The notes: generated from the letters alone by a model not told the origin. A stretch of 64,000 nucleotides of DNA from Vibrio intestinalis (GCF_025195085.2 NZ_JANAVY020000009.1:1-64000); one strand, 5' to 3'; counted from the first letter of the stretch, positions 10,140 to 19,338 are shown. Numbers and translations are program-made.

Positions 10140-10463
10140 ATGAAAGTAAACATCACTGGCAAAAATATCGACATCACCTCTGCAATCCGCAATCACATTG
10201 AGAGCAAGTTTAAAAAGCTAGAAAAGTGGCAAGTGGACATCATCGGATGCCAAGCAAGCTTTAGCGAAGAACCGAATAAACAGAAAAAGTTTGAAGCCGT
10301 AATTACCATTCCAAAAGGGAAATTGGTCGCTTCAGCAACACATGAAGATTTATACGCTGCCGTTAACGAGGTAGAACAGAAACTAGAACGTCAGCTAAAC
10401 AAACTGCGCCACAAACCAGAAGCTCGTCGAGCAGACAAACCTGAACTTGAAGAAGCGGAGTAA
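10140..10463 (+). CDS. raiA: Ribosome hibernation / translation-inhibiting factor (HPF/RaiA family, short form)
   Basis: The 107-residue protein begins MKVNITGKNIDITSAIRNHI and has the beta-alpha-beta-beta-beta-alpha fold of the S30Ae/HPF family. Basic stretches (KFKKLEKW, KPEARRADK) contact 16S rRNA in homologues. Members bind the ribosomal A/P-site region in stationary phase. The acidic tail ELEEAE is like RaiA/YfiA rather than the shorter HPF, and the position before pheA matches raiA (yfiA) in E. coli. The ATG at 10140 is preceded by AGAGGAAAA; an earlier in-frame start at 10119 lacks a ribosome site. It ends at a strong terminator. Confidence 0.9.
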   Translation: MKVNITGKNIDITSAIRNHIESKFKKLEKWQVDIIGCQASFSEEPNKQKKFEAVITIPKGKLVASATHEDLYAAVNEVEQKLERQLNKLRHKPEARRADKPELEEAE

Positions 10464-10477
10464 AGTAAACCATGAAA

Positions 10478-10504
10478 AATAGCGCCGAAAGGCGCTATTT
10501 TTTT
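10478..10504 (+). terminator. raiA terminator
   Basis: AAATAGCGCC-GAAA-GGCGCTATTT, a 10-bp perfect stem with a GNRA loop followed by T7, 15 bases after the stop codon. Confidence 0.9.
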
Positions 10505-10506
10505 GC

Positions 10507-10535
10507 TTGACGCTGAAAACTCGGTTGCTTATTGT
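10507..10535 (+). promoter_or_regulatory. Sigma-70 promoter of pheL-pheA
   Basis: -35 TTGACG (10507-10512), 17-bp spacer, -10 TATTGT (10530-10535). Expected start near 10542, which gives a short leader ahead of the pheL ATG at 10566. Confidence 0.7.
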
Positions 10536-10565
10536 GTTTACGAACCCACTAAAAATAAACGATTT

Positions 10566-10613
10566 ATGACATCAAACACTCTGTTCTTTTTTGACTTGTT
10601 TTTTCTCCAATAA
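10566..10613 (+). CDS. pheL: Phenylalanine leader peptide PheL
   Basis: A 15-codon ORF, MTSNTLFFFDLFFLQ. Five of the 15 residues are Phe, in two runs. It sits between a good promoter and a rho-independent attenuator directly upstream of pheA, as pheL does in E. coli. The peptide sequence is not conserved but the Phe clustering is. When Phe-tRNA is scarce the ribosome stalls on these codons and the antiterminator can form. The ribosome site is weak (no clear GGAG), which lowers confidence slightly. Confidence 0.8.
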   Translation: MTSNTLFFFDLFFLQ

Positions 10614-10686
10614 CTTTTGGAGGCTCACTCGTTTCGCAAGATAAGTCAAAAACGAACAGAAAGCCTCCCAAAGGGAGGTTTTTTTA
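10582..10686 (+). promoter_or_regulatory. pheA transcription attenuator
   Basis: Alternative RNA pairings can be read directly. The terminator is CCTCCC (10664-10669), AAA, GGGAGG (10673-10678), then T7. The antiterminator pairs GGAGGCT (10619-10625) with AGCCTCC (10662-10668), using the left arm of the terminator. Two further pairings control it. CTCC of the last pheL codons (10605-10608) can pair with GGAG at 10619. TGTTC...GACTT inside pheL (10582-10597) is nearly complementary to AAGTC...GAACA (10643-10658). This is the classical ribosome-stalling attenuation layout. Confidence 0.85.
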
Positions 10687-10701
10687 TGTAAGGAAAATAG
10701 G

Positions 10702-11880
10702 ATGACTGAACAAAAATACTCGCTCGACGAAATTCGACTGCGTCTAAACGAGCTCGACGATCAATTGCTACAGCTACTCTCTGAGCGTCGCCAAATGAGT
10801 ATTGAAGTTGCCAAGAGCAAGGTTGAGACATCCAAACCTGTTCGTGATGCTGAGCGAGAGCAGCAACTATTGGTTAAGCTGATCGATAATGGTCAAAACA
10901 AATACCAACTTGACGCGCAATACATTACTAAGCTGTTCCACACTATCATTGAAGACTCTGTCCTTCTTCAGCAATCATACTTGCAGAACCTAGCCAACCC
11001 AGAACAAAGCCGTAAGCCACTTGCTCGCGTCGCATTCCTTGGTTCTAAGGGCTCATATTCTCACCTAGCAAGCCGAGAGTACTTCAGCCGAAAAAACACT
11101 GAGCTGATTGAGTTAAATTGTGAAGGCTTTAAAGAAGTCGCCAATACAGTGGAATCAGGCCATGCTGATTTTGGTGTATTGCCAATTGAGAACACCAGTT
11201 CTGGCTCAATTAATGAGGTGTATGACCTTCTACAACACACAACGCTCTATATTGTCGGTGAACTAACCTTGCCTATTGAGCACTGTTTAGTCGCCACATC
11301 AGATATTCGTCTTGAAGATATCACCACCCTCTACTCGCACCCTCAACCGCACCAACAATGCAGCGAGTTTATCGGCCGCCTAAAAGGGGTGAAGCTAGAA
11401 ACCTGCGCAAGTACTGCCGATGCGATGCAAAAAGTTCGCGAACTCAATCGCTCAGATATTGCAGCGATTGGTAACGCTTCCAGTGGCAAACTGTACGGAC
11501 TGCAATCGATCAAAGGCAATATTGCTAATCAAACAGAAAACCACACTCGCTTTATCATCGTAGCGCGCAAGCCTGTTGAAGTGTCACCACAAATTCCAGC
11601 GAAAACCACGCTGATCATGTCAACGTCGCAACAAGCCGGCTCTTTGGTTGCTACCCTCTTAGTGTTGCAGCGTTACGGCATCAATATGACAAAGCTAGAG
11701 TCGCGCCCAATAATGGGTAACCCGTGGGAAGAAATGTTCTACGTAGATTTGGAAGCTCACCTAGATTCGGAACATATGCAGCAAGCATTGTCTGAAGTAA
11801 CCAAAATCACGAAGCACCTGAAAGTTCTCGGCTGCTACCCAAGCGAAAACGTCAAACCCACTCAGGTTAAACTGACTTAA
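10702..11880 (+). CDS. pheA: Bifunctional chorismate mutase / prephenate dehydratase (P-protein)
   Basis: Converts chorismate to prephenate and then to phenylpyruvate, committing carbon to phenylalanine. The 392-residue protein has three parts. An AroQ chorismate mutase (about 1-90) contains LRLNELDDQLLQLLSERRQM. A periplasmic-binding-protein-like prephenate dehydratase (about 105-285) contains FLGSKGSYSHLA and FGVLPIENTSSGSINEVYDLL. An ACT domain (about 297-380) has the feedback motif LESRPI. The ATG follows AAGGA. It is controlled by the pheL attenuator and lies after raiA, as in E. coli. Confidence 0.98.
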   Translation: MTEQKYSLDEIRLRLNELDDQLLQLLSERRQMSIEVAKSKVETSKPVRDAEREQQLLVKLIDNGQNKYQLDAQYITKLFHTIIEDSVLLQQSYLQNLANPEQSRKPLARVAFLGSKGSYSHLASREYFSRKNTELIELNCEGFKEVANTVESGHADFGVLPIENTSSGSINEVYDLLQHTTLYIVGELTLPIEHCLVATSDIRLEDITTLYSHPQPHQQCSEFIGRLKGVKLETCASTADAMQKVRELNRSDIAAIGNASSGKLYGLQSIKGNIANQTENHTRFIIVARKPVEVSPQIPAKTTLIMSTSQQAGSLVATLLVLQRYGINMTKLESRPIMGNPWEEMFYVDLEAHLDSEHMQQALSEVTKITKHLKVLGCYPSENVKPTQVKLT

Positions 11881-11894
11881 ATTTCGACTTGTCA

Positions 11895-11945
11895 CGCTGA
11901 CACATTGGCCTTTGCGTGGCTTAATTAAAATGTGTCAGCGTTATT
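11895..11945 (+). terminator. Possible pheA terminator
   Basis: A 12-bp perfect inverted repeat, CGCTGACACATT (11895-11906) and AATGTGTCAGCG (11929-11940), with a 22-base loop. A weak T-rich tail follows. The long loop makes this a less certain terminator. Confidence 0.5.
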
Positions 11946-12200
11946 TAATTCACATGACACCTTCCCTACGCAGCCACTCTTTCAACCATTTCGATATCAC
12001 AAAATAACTGCAACAAATGTAACAACCTTCAAAGCTGCAACGTACTGATTAAGTTGACTAAAACTTGTGCATGAATCGCAATTAGTTGATGCATCATAGC
12101 GCTCAATACAATCATGATTCGAGCAAGAACAAATCGATTGGGTTCTCAAGCTCGAACGATTAGCTCAAGAGCTGACGTAATAAATTGCATTTGAAAGGCC
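11946..12200. other. Upstream region of the GGDEF-EAL gene
   Basis: No ORF or remnant of a periplasmic binding protein gene is visible. An imperfect inverted repeat (CGAGCAAGAAC ... GTTCTCAAGCTCG, about 12119-12156) may be an operator or leader hairpin. AAAGG precedes the ATG at 12201. Confidence 0.45.
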
Positions 12201-14546
12201 ATGAAACTCAATACTAGAGTCCTGTTACTTGTTACCCCAGTTGTGTTACTCAGTGCTGCCTTATCGAGTTACAGCATTTATCACAATCAAAAAGACGCAT
12301 TAATAAAAAGAGAAGCGAGTTACTTGCAGCTGACAATGGAGAAGCTAGCAGGCCACTTTCGTCAATCTTATGCGTTGATCAACAGTTATTCGCTCACGCT
12401 CACCAAAAGCGACATCATTCGTCACTATCTCGATCCACAAGAGAATCCCTTTAAAGAGATGGAGTTGCAGGATGATTTGCAACGTACCATAGCAACGCTG
12501 CAGTCTAGCGGGCAAGATACCATCGGCGTGGCAATCTTAAACAACCAACGTCAAGCTCGTTTCTTTGCCGACAGCCAAAGCGACCCTTTCTCAAAGTTTG
12601 ATGAGAAGGTGATGCGCTACGTTAATTATATCTATCAGCATTCTGGGCAGCTTACTCATACTGGCTTTACCAAAAACCACCAAGGTCAGAGTGTTTTGGT
12701 TCGCTACAACATTCTTAACCCCGATACGTTAGTGACCCCATTCAATTATGATAATGACGAAATCTACTTTGTGGTGGTCTATCTCACCTTAAGTCAGTTC
12801 GACCAACTCAAGCATATTCTCGAATTTGATAACGACAGCAGCATCTTCTTTACCGACCATCCTGTTTACAAATCTGGGTTAAATCACTCTGTTGAATTAA
12901 AGTCAGGGCTATACGCCACCTTAGATCCTGCTCAATACTTGCTTAACGATAAACTTGAAACCATCGAGCATAAGTTGGTGCTCTCTTTTGCCAGTTCTGC
13001 TCTGGTCACGGTTTTGATCTTATTAATCTTGCTCTATCGCCACGTCATTAGCCCGATCGCCAAATTAGACAAACAGCTATTGGACGTTGAGCAACGAAAG
13101 CTCCATAACATCGAAAAGCTGCCCAATGACGATGAGATCGGCCGTTTATCAGTACGTTTTTACGAAATGTATCGTGAACTGCATTCAAGCTATCAAAAGA
13201 CCAAAGCGCTGGCAGAAAATGACCACTTAACCCAACTCGCCAATCGATACCAGTTTCAAACCGCTGTCGAGCGAACTCTGGCCAATAAAATTCGCTTTCA
13301 CTACGCTTGGATTCTTTATATCGACTTAGATAACTTTAAGTATGTGAATGACAAGTATGGACACAATACTGGCGATAACTTGCTGATTAACTTTGCTAAC
13401 CACCTCAAAGTGCAATGCTTTGATTGGCAAAAGAAACACAGCCTAAAATGCCTTCCTTCAAGGTTATCTGGTGATGAATTTGCGATTTTCATTGCATCTT
13501 CACAAAGGGATGCGTACGCCGAATCCTTGGCTGAGGCCATTCTTGAACCATTAATGAAAACCGGCAGCTCACCATTAGGTAGCTTCCCAATTACTGCTAG
13601 CATAGGTATCGCAGCCTACCCAGATGATGGCAACGACCTAACGAGCTTATTATCCAATGCAGATACCGCGATGTACCAAGCCAAACGAGCTGGTAAAAAC
13701 CAAGTAGCCTACTACTCGCAAGAACTCGACAATACCGTGCGACGCCGTACCCAAGTTGAGCGCGCCTTGCGAAGTGGTGAATACAACAAAGAGTTTGCTT
13801 TGCAATATCAGCCCTATTACAACCGCCAAGGAGATAAGGTAATGGGCGTTGAAGCCCTGCTGCGCTGGAACTCGCCAAAACTAGGCAAAGTAAACCCGGC
13901 GGAGTTCATCCCTATCTCAGAGAAGACCGGATTATTCGGTAACATAGACCGTTGGGTAATAGAGCAGGCATTTCGTGATTTTGTGGGGATTCAATCGCTG
14001 TTCGAGCATGACATCCAACTGTCGATTAACCTCTCCTCAGCAGAACTCGACTCTAAACAACTGGCGCTGTTTATTGAGCGCATGGCACATCGCTACAAAG
14101 TGCGCCCAGATCTTATCGATTTTGAAATCACCGAAACGTTCGCCACCGACTCACAAAGCTATACCTTGTTGCATGAACTCTCGACCATGGGCTTTAAACT
14201 GGCTATTGATGATTTTGGTTCTGGCTATACATCCATCACACAACTTGTAGAATACCCAGTACAAAAAATTAAACTGGATCGCGAATTCTTAGCCGCCTTG
14301 ATTAAAACCGACAACCGAAAAGTAGTAAAACCATTGGTCGATTTATGCCATTCACAGTCGATGATTGTGACCGCAGAAGGCATTGAATCAGAAGACATGC
14401 ATACTTGGCTCGCCGACAATAAATGCGATTTCATGCAAGGCTACTACTTATCACCGCCGGTCGATTTACATCAGCTAAAAGAGTTCGTCTCTTCTAAGAA
14501 GGTAAACGGATATGTCCACCCAGACAGTTATTGTCGCTTCGCTTAA
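12201..14546 (+). CDS. mbaA: Membrane GGDEF-EAL protein, MbaA-like (c-di-GMP turnover)
   Basis: The 781-residue inner-membrane sensor has TM1 at about 7-27, a periplasmic domain of roughly 230 residues, TM2 at about 259-282 and a HAMP-like linker. The GGDEF domain motif is the degenerate SGDEF near residue 428, with no RxxD inhibitory site before it. The EAL domain has an intact EALLRW signature and DDFGSGY further on. This predicts a c-di-GMP phosphodiesterase, possibly with residual cyclase activity. Sequence start, domain plan and the overlapping yjjX fit V. cholerae MbaA, which controls biofilm in response to norspermidine through the binding protein NspS. In V. cholerae nspS lies directly upstream; here it is absent from that position. 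Confidence 0.85.
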   Translation: MKLNTRVLLLVTPVVLLSAALSSYSIYHNQKDALIKREASYLQLTMEKLAGHFRQSYALINSYSLTLTKSDIIRHYLDPQENPFKEMELQDDLQRTIATLQSSGQDTIGVAILNNQRQARFFADSQSDPFSKFDEKVMRYVNYIYQHSGQLTHTGFTKNHQGQSVLVRYNILNPDTLVTPFNYDNDEIYFVVVYLTLSQFDQLKHILEFDNDSSIFFTDHPVYKSGLNHSVELKSGLYATLDPAQYLLNDKLETIEHKLVLSFASSALVTVLILLILLYRHVISPIAKLDKQLLDVEQRKLHNIEKLPNDDEIGRLSVRFYEMYRELHSSYQKTKALAENDHLTQLANRYQFQTAVERTLANKIRFHYAWILYIDLDNFKYVNDKYGHNTGDNLLINFANHLKVQCFDWQKKHSLKCLPSRLSGDEFAIFIASSQRDAYAESLAEAILEPLMKTGSSPLGSFPITASIGIAAYPDDGNDLTSLLSNADTAMYQAKRAGKNQVAYYSQELDNTVRRRTQVERALRSGEYNKEFALQYQPYYNRQGDKVMGVEALLRWNSPKLGKVNPAEFIPISEKTGLFGNIDRWVIEQAFRDFVGIQSLFEHDIQLSINLSSAELDSKQLALFIERMAHRYKVRPDLIDFEITETFATDSQSYTLLHELSTMGFKLAIDDFGSGYTSITQLVEYPVQKIKLDREFLAALIKTDNRKVVKPLVDLCHSQSMIVTAEGIESEDMHTWLADNKCDFMQGYYLSPPVDLHQLKEFVSSKKVNGYVHPDSYCRFA

Positions 14547-15045
14547 CCCTGCCAAAATTAAAGCGGTAGAAAGTGCTTTTTCAGCAAGCTTCCCTGAGCA
14601 ACCTTTTGAGTTTATCGGCGTCAGTGTGCCAAGTGGCGTTGCTGACCAACCTATTGGCGATCACGAAACTCACCTCGGCGCACTCAATCGCGTTAAAAAC
14701 GCCAAAGCAGAGCAACCCAATGCGGACTATTATGTAGGGCTTGAAGCGGGCAATGAAGGACAGACTACTTTTGCTTGGATGGTGATTGAATCAGAAAATA
14801 GAAGCGGTGAATCTCGCTCTGCCAGTTTGATGTTGCCCCCTGCCGTGGTTGAAAAGTTGTCTGCGGATAATGAGCTCGGCACAGTGATGGATGAGGTCTT
14901 TGCCACCAATAACATCAAGCAAAAAGGCGGGGCAATTGGCTTGCTAACCAAAGATTTGCTTACTCGCAGCTCTGTTTATCATCAGGCACTCATATTGGCT
15001 TTGATCCCTTTTATTAACCCTGAGCACTTCCCTGCTAATTTATAA
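14512..15045 (+). CDS. yjjX: Inosine/xanthosine triphosphatase YjjX
   Basis: House-cleaning phosphatase that hydrolyses ITP/XTP and prevents non-canonical purines entering nucleic acids. The 177-residue protein has the Maf/HAM1-like features ASLNPAKIKAV (residues 8-18), VGLEAGNE (about 75-82) and KGGAIGLLTKDLLTRSSVY near the C-terminus. Its start lies inside the 3' end of the GGDEF-EAL gene (35-bp overlap) with AAGAAGG as the ribosome site, so the two are translated from one transcript. It ends at the terminator shared with trpR. Confidence 0.95.
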   Translation: MSTQTVIVASLNPAKIKAVESAFSASFPEQPFEFIGVSVPSGVADQPIGDHETHLGALNRVKNAKAEQPNADYYVGLEAGNEGQTTFAWMVIESENRSGESRSASLMLPPAVVEKLSADNELGTVMDEVFATNNIKQKGGAIGLLTKDLLTRSSVYHQALILALIPFINPEHFPANL

Positions 15046-15055
15046 CGCAGCCAAA

Positions 15056-15085
15056 AACAAAAAAGGTGTCCGAGGACACCTTTTC
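15056..15085 (+). terminator. Bidirectional terminator, yjjX / trpR
   Basis: AAAAGGTGTCC-GA-GGACACCTTTT, an 11-bp perfect stem with A and T runs on both sides, between two converging genes. Confidence 0.85.
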
Positions 15086-15106
15086 TAATCACCTGAATGA
15101 GATTAA

Positions 15107-15403
15107 TTAATCAACTTTTAATAGGTGAGCAATCTGCTGCTTTTCATCACCGCTTTTCGATTTCAACTCATTCGAACCACGAGTAATGGTGGCCACACCA
15201 ACGCCAAGTAGTTGGCTAATCTGGCGCTGAGATAAATCCCCTTTCAGTAGCTCACGGAAAATATTCACACGAGCAACGAGAGAGTCACGCTCATCCGGCG
15301 TAAGTAACATGGTTAATAACATTTCATGTTGCTCGGATTCTGTGCTCTGCTTAATCAGATCTAATACTTGCTGCCACTCTTGATATTCAGGTTGTAATGA
15401 CAT
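15107..15403 (-). CDS. trpR: Trp operon repressor TrpR
   Basis: Tryptophan-activated repressor of trp, aroH-type and related genes. The 98-residue all-helical protein has the helix-turn-helix LSQRQISQLLGVGVATITRGSNEL (about residues 64-87), closely matching E. coli TrpR, and the preceding MLLTPDERDSLVARVNI, which forms part of the Trp pocket. It lies 10 bp downstream of slt, the same slt-trpR order as in E. coli. Confidence 0.97.
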   Translation of the reverse strand: MSLQPEYQEWQQVLDLIKQSTESEQHEMLLTMLLTPDERDSLVARVNIFRELLKGDLSQRQISQLLGVGVATITRGSNELKSKSGDEKQQIAHLLKVD

Positions 15404-15413
15404 AATTGTGCGC

Positions 15414-17366
15414 CTAATACTGGGTGTTCACTTCATGAGGATTAAGAAACGCACCGTCCGCCCCCAACAAATCTCGGTAGTAAGTTTCAAACATTAAAAT
15501 GTTTTGTACATAACCACGAGTTTCATTGAAAGGAATCGCCTCAATAAAGGCGTAAGCATCTAATTTGCCTTGCGTACGAGAACGCCACGTTTTCACTCTT
15601 GCTGGCCCTGCATTATACGCAGCAAATGCAAAAATTCGATTGTTATCGTATTGCTCTAAAAGTCCTTGCAAGTAGTGACTGCCAATTTCGATGTTCTTCC
15701 CCACTTCATACAACTCGTGGCTTCCGCGATAGGAAAGCTGATACTTTTTCGCCGTATACTTCGCGGTTGAAGGCATAATTTGCATGATGCCACGAGCACC
15801 GACAGGCGATCTTGCTTCAACATCCATCGCACTCTCTTGGCGAGCTAGCGACATTAACGTTATTGGGTCGATATTGTGCTTCTCACCATAGAAATTAAAC
15901 CACCAGCTGTGAGCGACTGGGAAACGCAACTTGATGTTATCCCACATTTTGGCTTGAATACTCGCCGTCACTGTCAAGTGATGCCAGCGTTTATACGCCG
16001 CGTATGCCGCTAACATCTCTTTTTGCTTGCTATCAGCACGACGCAGCAACCAGCGCCATTCACTCTTGGCTGCGGCAATTTTATCGCGCACAATCAATTC
16101 ATCAATTCGCGTCAAACTCGTAGCAAAAGGTTCGACACGGCTGCGATCTAAACTAAACGTTGTCTGGGGATACTCAATCGAACGTTGAATCTCTTTAGCC
16201 GCTGCAACACTGTAGAAGTTTCTTTGGCCAAGAATAGACTCTAAACGCTTTTGGCCTTCACTTGTTTGTCCAAGTGCAACCTCAGAACGACCTTGCCAGT
16301 ATTGCCAGCGATTCGACTGCTGAGCCTCTTCTGGCATCAGAGCGATCCATTGAGTCACCCCTTGCCAATCTGCATGTTGAATAGCTAAGCGAGAACGACG
16401 CTCTAGCAACTTCACATTGGAGGTGGTGGCTATTTTGCTGTCTCGCCATTGGATTAAACTTGGCGAATCGGTATTAATTAGACGAAACGAAATGTAATCC
16501 GCTAATTGCTGAGCTCGTTCATCCGGCAAGTGCTGGCGCTCAACTACTGTCGACCATGCCTGTTGCGCTTTAGTGACATCTTTACGCGCCAATTTTTCTA
16601 GTGCCATTTCAGCTTGTTGCTGATAGAAATCTTTCGCAGGTTGCTTAATCGCAAACTGGGTAACTTTCTCCGGTTGGTTAAATAACGCCACCATTTGCTT
16701 GGCTTTATTGCGCGCGCTGGTGCTATCGAGCTGCTTAGCGAGATAGTTGAGTAACTTGCCGTTACGCGCATCAAATGCAAGCAACATACGTTCAAGGATA
16801 AGTTGATCCGTTCTTAAGCCCGCTTTATCCCATTCTTGAAACAGTGGGTCACAAGCATCAGAGACGCTCTTTCCATGTAACCAAAGATGCTCTGCCCCTT
16901 TATAGGCCGCTTGTTTATTACCAGTTTGTAGCAATGCATTGTAGTAATGACATTGATATTGCTCGCCGCGAGGAGGCTCGGTTTGAAAACGAAGCAATGC
17001 TTGCCACTCTTTCTGCTGAGCCAGTCTATCTAAATAGGGCGCGCGAATACGATTGGAAAACGGAAAGCTACTGTTTTGCTCAATAAACGCGGTCACTTCT
17101 TGAGGGGACTTATCACCCAACTGAGCCATGAAGACACGATAATCAACATAAGGTGTCAGCGGATAATGGGCAATTTGAGGCCGTATGCTCAGATATTGTT
17201 CAATATTTCTATCATCTAAAAGCTGCTGAGCTTGATCGTATACTTTGCGTTGTTGGCTTAAATCTAATTCTTTGCTCGCATGAGCATTTACACTGCATAA
17301 CATCGCGCTAAAAGCCAATAGCGATGATGGAAGGCGATGCAGTGGTTTTGAAAACCTTGGCGTCAT
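15414..17366 (-). CDS. slt: Soluble lytic murein transglycosylase
   Basis: Periplasmic enzyme that cleaves the MurNAc-GlcNAc bond to give 1,6-anhydro-muropeptides, the starting material for NagZ, AnmK and MurQ encoded further right. The 650-residue protein starts at the ATG at 17366 (MTPRFSK), preceded by AGGACGAGAAG. The signal peptide ends near AHA. A long alpha-helical ring domain follows, then the Slt catalytic domain (about residues 475-640). It contains LARQESAMDVEARSPVGARG with the catalytic Glu, and AYNAGPARV. It forms an operon with trpR. Confidence 0.95.
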   Translation of the reverse strand: MTPRFSKPLHRLPSSLLAFSAMLCSVNAHASKELDLSQQRKVYDQAQQLLDDRNIEQYLSIRPQIAHYPLTPYVDYRVFMAQLGDKSPQEVTAFIEQNSSFPFSNRIRAPYLDRLAQQKEWQALLRFQTEPPRGEQYQCHYYNALLQTGNKQAAYKGAEHLWLHGKSVSDACDPLFQEWDKAGLRTDQLILERMLLAFDARNGKLLNYLAKQLDSTSARNKAKQMVALFNQPEKVTQFAIKQPAKDFYQQQAEMALEKLARKDVTKAQQAWSTVVERQHLPDERAQQLADYISFRLINTDSPSLIQWRDSKIATTSNVKLLERRSRLAIQHADWQGVTQWIALMPEEAQQSNRWQYWQGRSEVALGQTSEGQKRLESILGQRNFYSVAAAKEIQRSIEYPQTTFSLDRSRVEPFATSLTRIDELIVRDKIAAAKSEWRWLLRRADSKQKEMLAAYAAYKRWHHLTVTASIQAKMWDNIKLRFPVAHSWWFNFYGEKHNIDPITLMSLARQESAMDVEARSPVGARGIMQIMPSTAKYTAKKYQLSYRGSHELYEVGKNIEIGSHYLQGLLEQYDNNRIFAFAAYNAGPARVKTWRSRTQGKLDAYAFIEAIPFNETRGYVQNILMFETYYRDLLGADGAFLNPHEVNTQY

Positions 17367-17635
17367 CTCTTCTCGTCCTAATGAGAAATTATCGTCGTTT
17401 ACCCAAAAATAGCAGATGCTATGAAAACGTTTGGGTATAAACATTAAGGACTATTCTAATCAGTCCTGTAAAGTATTTAGGTGTAAACAAAAATTATTTC
17501 ATATAACTGTGACACATTTAATAAAATAGAAATCACAGCGTGCGATTACTTCCATTTATTAACTTGGCTAACAAACCGAGTTTGGTTGGTGTAAAATACG
17601 CTTTTATGTGCAAAGAAATTTAGGAACGATCGGCA

Positions 17636-19303
17636 ATGGCTGAATACGTATATACCATGTCGCGGGTGAGCAAAATCGTGCCACCTAAGCGTCAAATTCT
17701 TAAAGACATTTCTCTTAGCTTCTTCCCTGGCGCAAAAATCGGTGTTTTGGGTCTAAACGGTGCAGGTAAATCTACCCTACTACGCATCATGGCCGGTATT
17801 GATACCGACATCGATGGTGAAGCGCGTCCACAACCTGGCTTAAAAGTAGGTTACTTACCTCAGGAACCGGTACTAGACGAATCTAAAACCGTTCGTGAAG
17901 TAGTTGAAGAAGCGGTATCTGACGTTGCTGGTGCAATGAAGCGTCTAGATGAAGTTTACGCAGCTTACGCAGAAGAAGATGCTGACTTCGATGCACTCGC
18001 GAAAGAACAAGGTGAACTAGAAGCGCTTATCCAAGCGAAAGATGGTCACAACCTAGAAAACGCGCTTGAGCGTGCAGCTGATGCACTTCGTCTGCCTGAG
18101 TGGGATCAAAAAATCGAACACCTTTCTGGTGGTGAACGCCGCCGTGTTGCGATTTGTCGTCTTCTTCTTGAAAAGCCAGACATGCTACTTCTTGACGAAC
18201 CAACCAACCACTTGGATGCAGAATCAGTAGCATGGCTAGAACGCTTCCTAGTGGATTACAACGGCACTGTTGTTGCGATTACCCACGACCGTTACTTCCT
18301 AGATAACGCAGCGGGTTGGATTCTAGAACTTGACCGTGGTGAAGGTATTCCATGGGAAGGTAACTACACATCATGGCTTGAGCAAAAAGATGCGCGTCTA
18401 CAACAAGAAGCATCACAAGAAAAAGCTCGCCAAAAGACTATCGAAAAAGAACTTGAGTGGGTTCGTCAAAACCCGAAAGGTCGTCAGTCTAAATCTAAAG
18501 CGCGTATGGCTCGTTTTGAAGAACTACAAAGCGGCGATCGTCAGAAACGTAACGAGACTAACGAACTATTCATCCCGCCAGGTGAGCGTCTAGGTGATAA
18601 GGTTATCGAAGTTAAGAACCTAACCAAGTCGTTTGACGGCCGCGTTCTTATTGATGATCTATCATTCAACATGCCTAAAGGTGCTATCGTCGGTATCATC
18701 GGTGCCAACGGTGCAGGTAAATCTACCCTATTCAAGATGCTAAGTGGTACTGAGCAACCTGACGCGGGTACGATCGAGATGGGTGAAACCGTTAAACTGG
18801 CTTCTGTTGATCAGTTCCGTGATTCAATGGATGACACTAAGACCGTTTACCAAGAGATCTCTGAAGGCGCTGACATCATCAAGATCAACAACTTCGAAAT
18901 CCCTGCTCGTGCATACTGTTCACGCTTTAACTTCAAAGGCTCAGATCAACAAAAGATCATCGGCGAGCTTTCTGGTGGTGAACGTAACCGTGTACACCTT
19001 GCTAAACTTCTTAAAGCGGGCGGTAACGTACTGCTACTCGATGAACCAACCAACGACCTTGACGTGGAAACATTGCGTGCACTAGAAGAAGCACTGCTTG
19101 AGTTCCCTGGTTGTGCCATGGTTATCTCGCACGACCGTTGGTTCTTAGACCGTATTGCTACTCACATCATTGATTACCGCGACGAAGGCCAAGTGAACTT
19201 CTACGAAGGTAACTACAATGAGTACATGGAGTGGCTGAAGAAGACTCTTGGTCCTGAAGCAGCAGAACCTCACCGTATTAAATACAAGCGTGTGACTAAG
19301 TAA
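17636..19303 (+). CDS. ettA: Energy-dependent translational throttle protein EttA (ABC-F)
   Basis: A ribosome-associated ABC-F ATPase that gates the first elongation step according to ATP/ADP level. The 555-residue protein is a tandem ABC protein without membrane segments. Walker A is GLNGAGKST (near residue 39) and GANGAGKST (near 357). Signatures are LSGGERRRVA and LSGGERNRVH. Between the cassettes lies the charged P-site tRNA-interaction motif with RQNPKGRQSKSKAR. Length and motifs equal E. coli EttA. A likely -10 TAAAAT lies near 17594, and it ends at a strong terminator. Confidence 0.97.
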   Translation: MAEYVYTMSRVSKIVPPKRQILKDISLSFFPGAKIGVLGLNGAGKSTLLRIMAGIDTDIDGEARPQPGLKVGYLPQEPVLDESKTVREVVEEAVSDVAGAMKRLDEVYAAYAEEDADFDALAKEQGELEALIQAKDGHNLENALERAADALRLPEWDQKIEHLSGGERRRVAICRLLLEKPDMLLLDEPTNHLDAESVAWLERFLVDYNGTVVAITHDRYFLDNAAGWILELDRGEGIPWEGNYTSWLEQKDARLQQEASQEKARQKTIEKELEWVRQNPKGRQSKSKARMARFEELQSGDRQKRNETNELFIPPGERLGDKVIEVKNLTKSFDGRVLIDDLSFNMPKGAIVGIIGANGAGKSTLFKMLSGTEQPDAGTIEMGETVKLASVDQFRDSMDDTKTVYQEISEGADIIKINNFEIPARAYCSRFNFKGSDQQKIIGELSGGERNRVHLAKLLKAGGNVLLLDEPTNDLDVETLRALEEALLEFPGCAMVISHDRWFLDRIATHIIDYRDEGQVNFYEGNYNEYMEWLKKTLGPEAAEPHRIKYKRVTK

Positions 19304-19338
19304 CGTTAGCGTTACGTAAAGTCGCTTGAATTTTATGC

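Noticed and set aside
12119..12156. Inverted repeat before the GGDEF-EAL gene as a terminator
   Set aside because: The stem is imperfect, the loop is long and there is no T run. At most it is an operator or leader hairpin.
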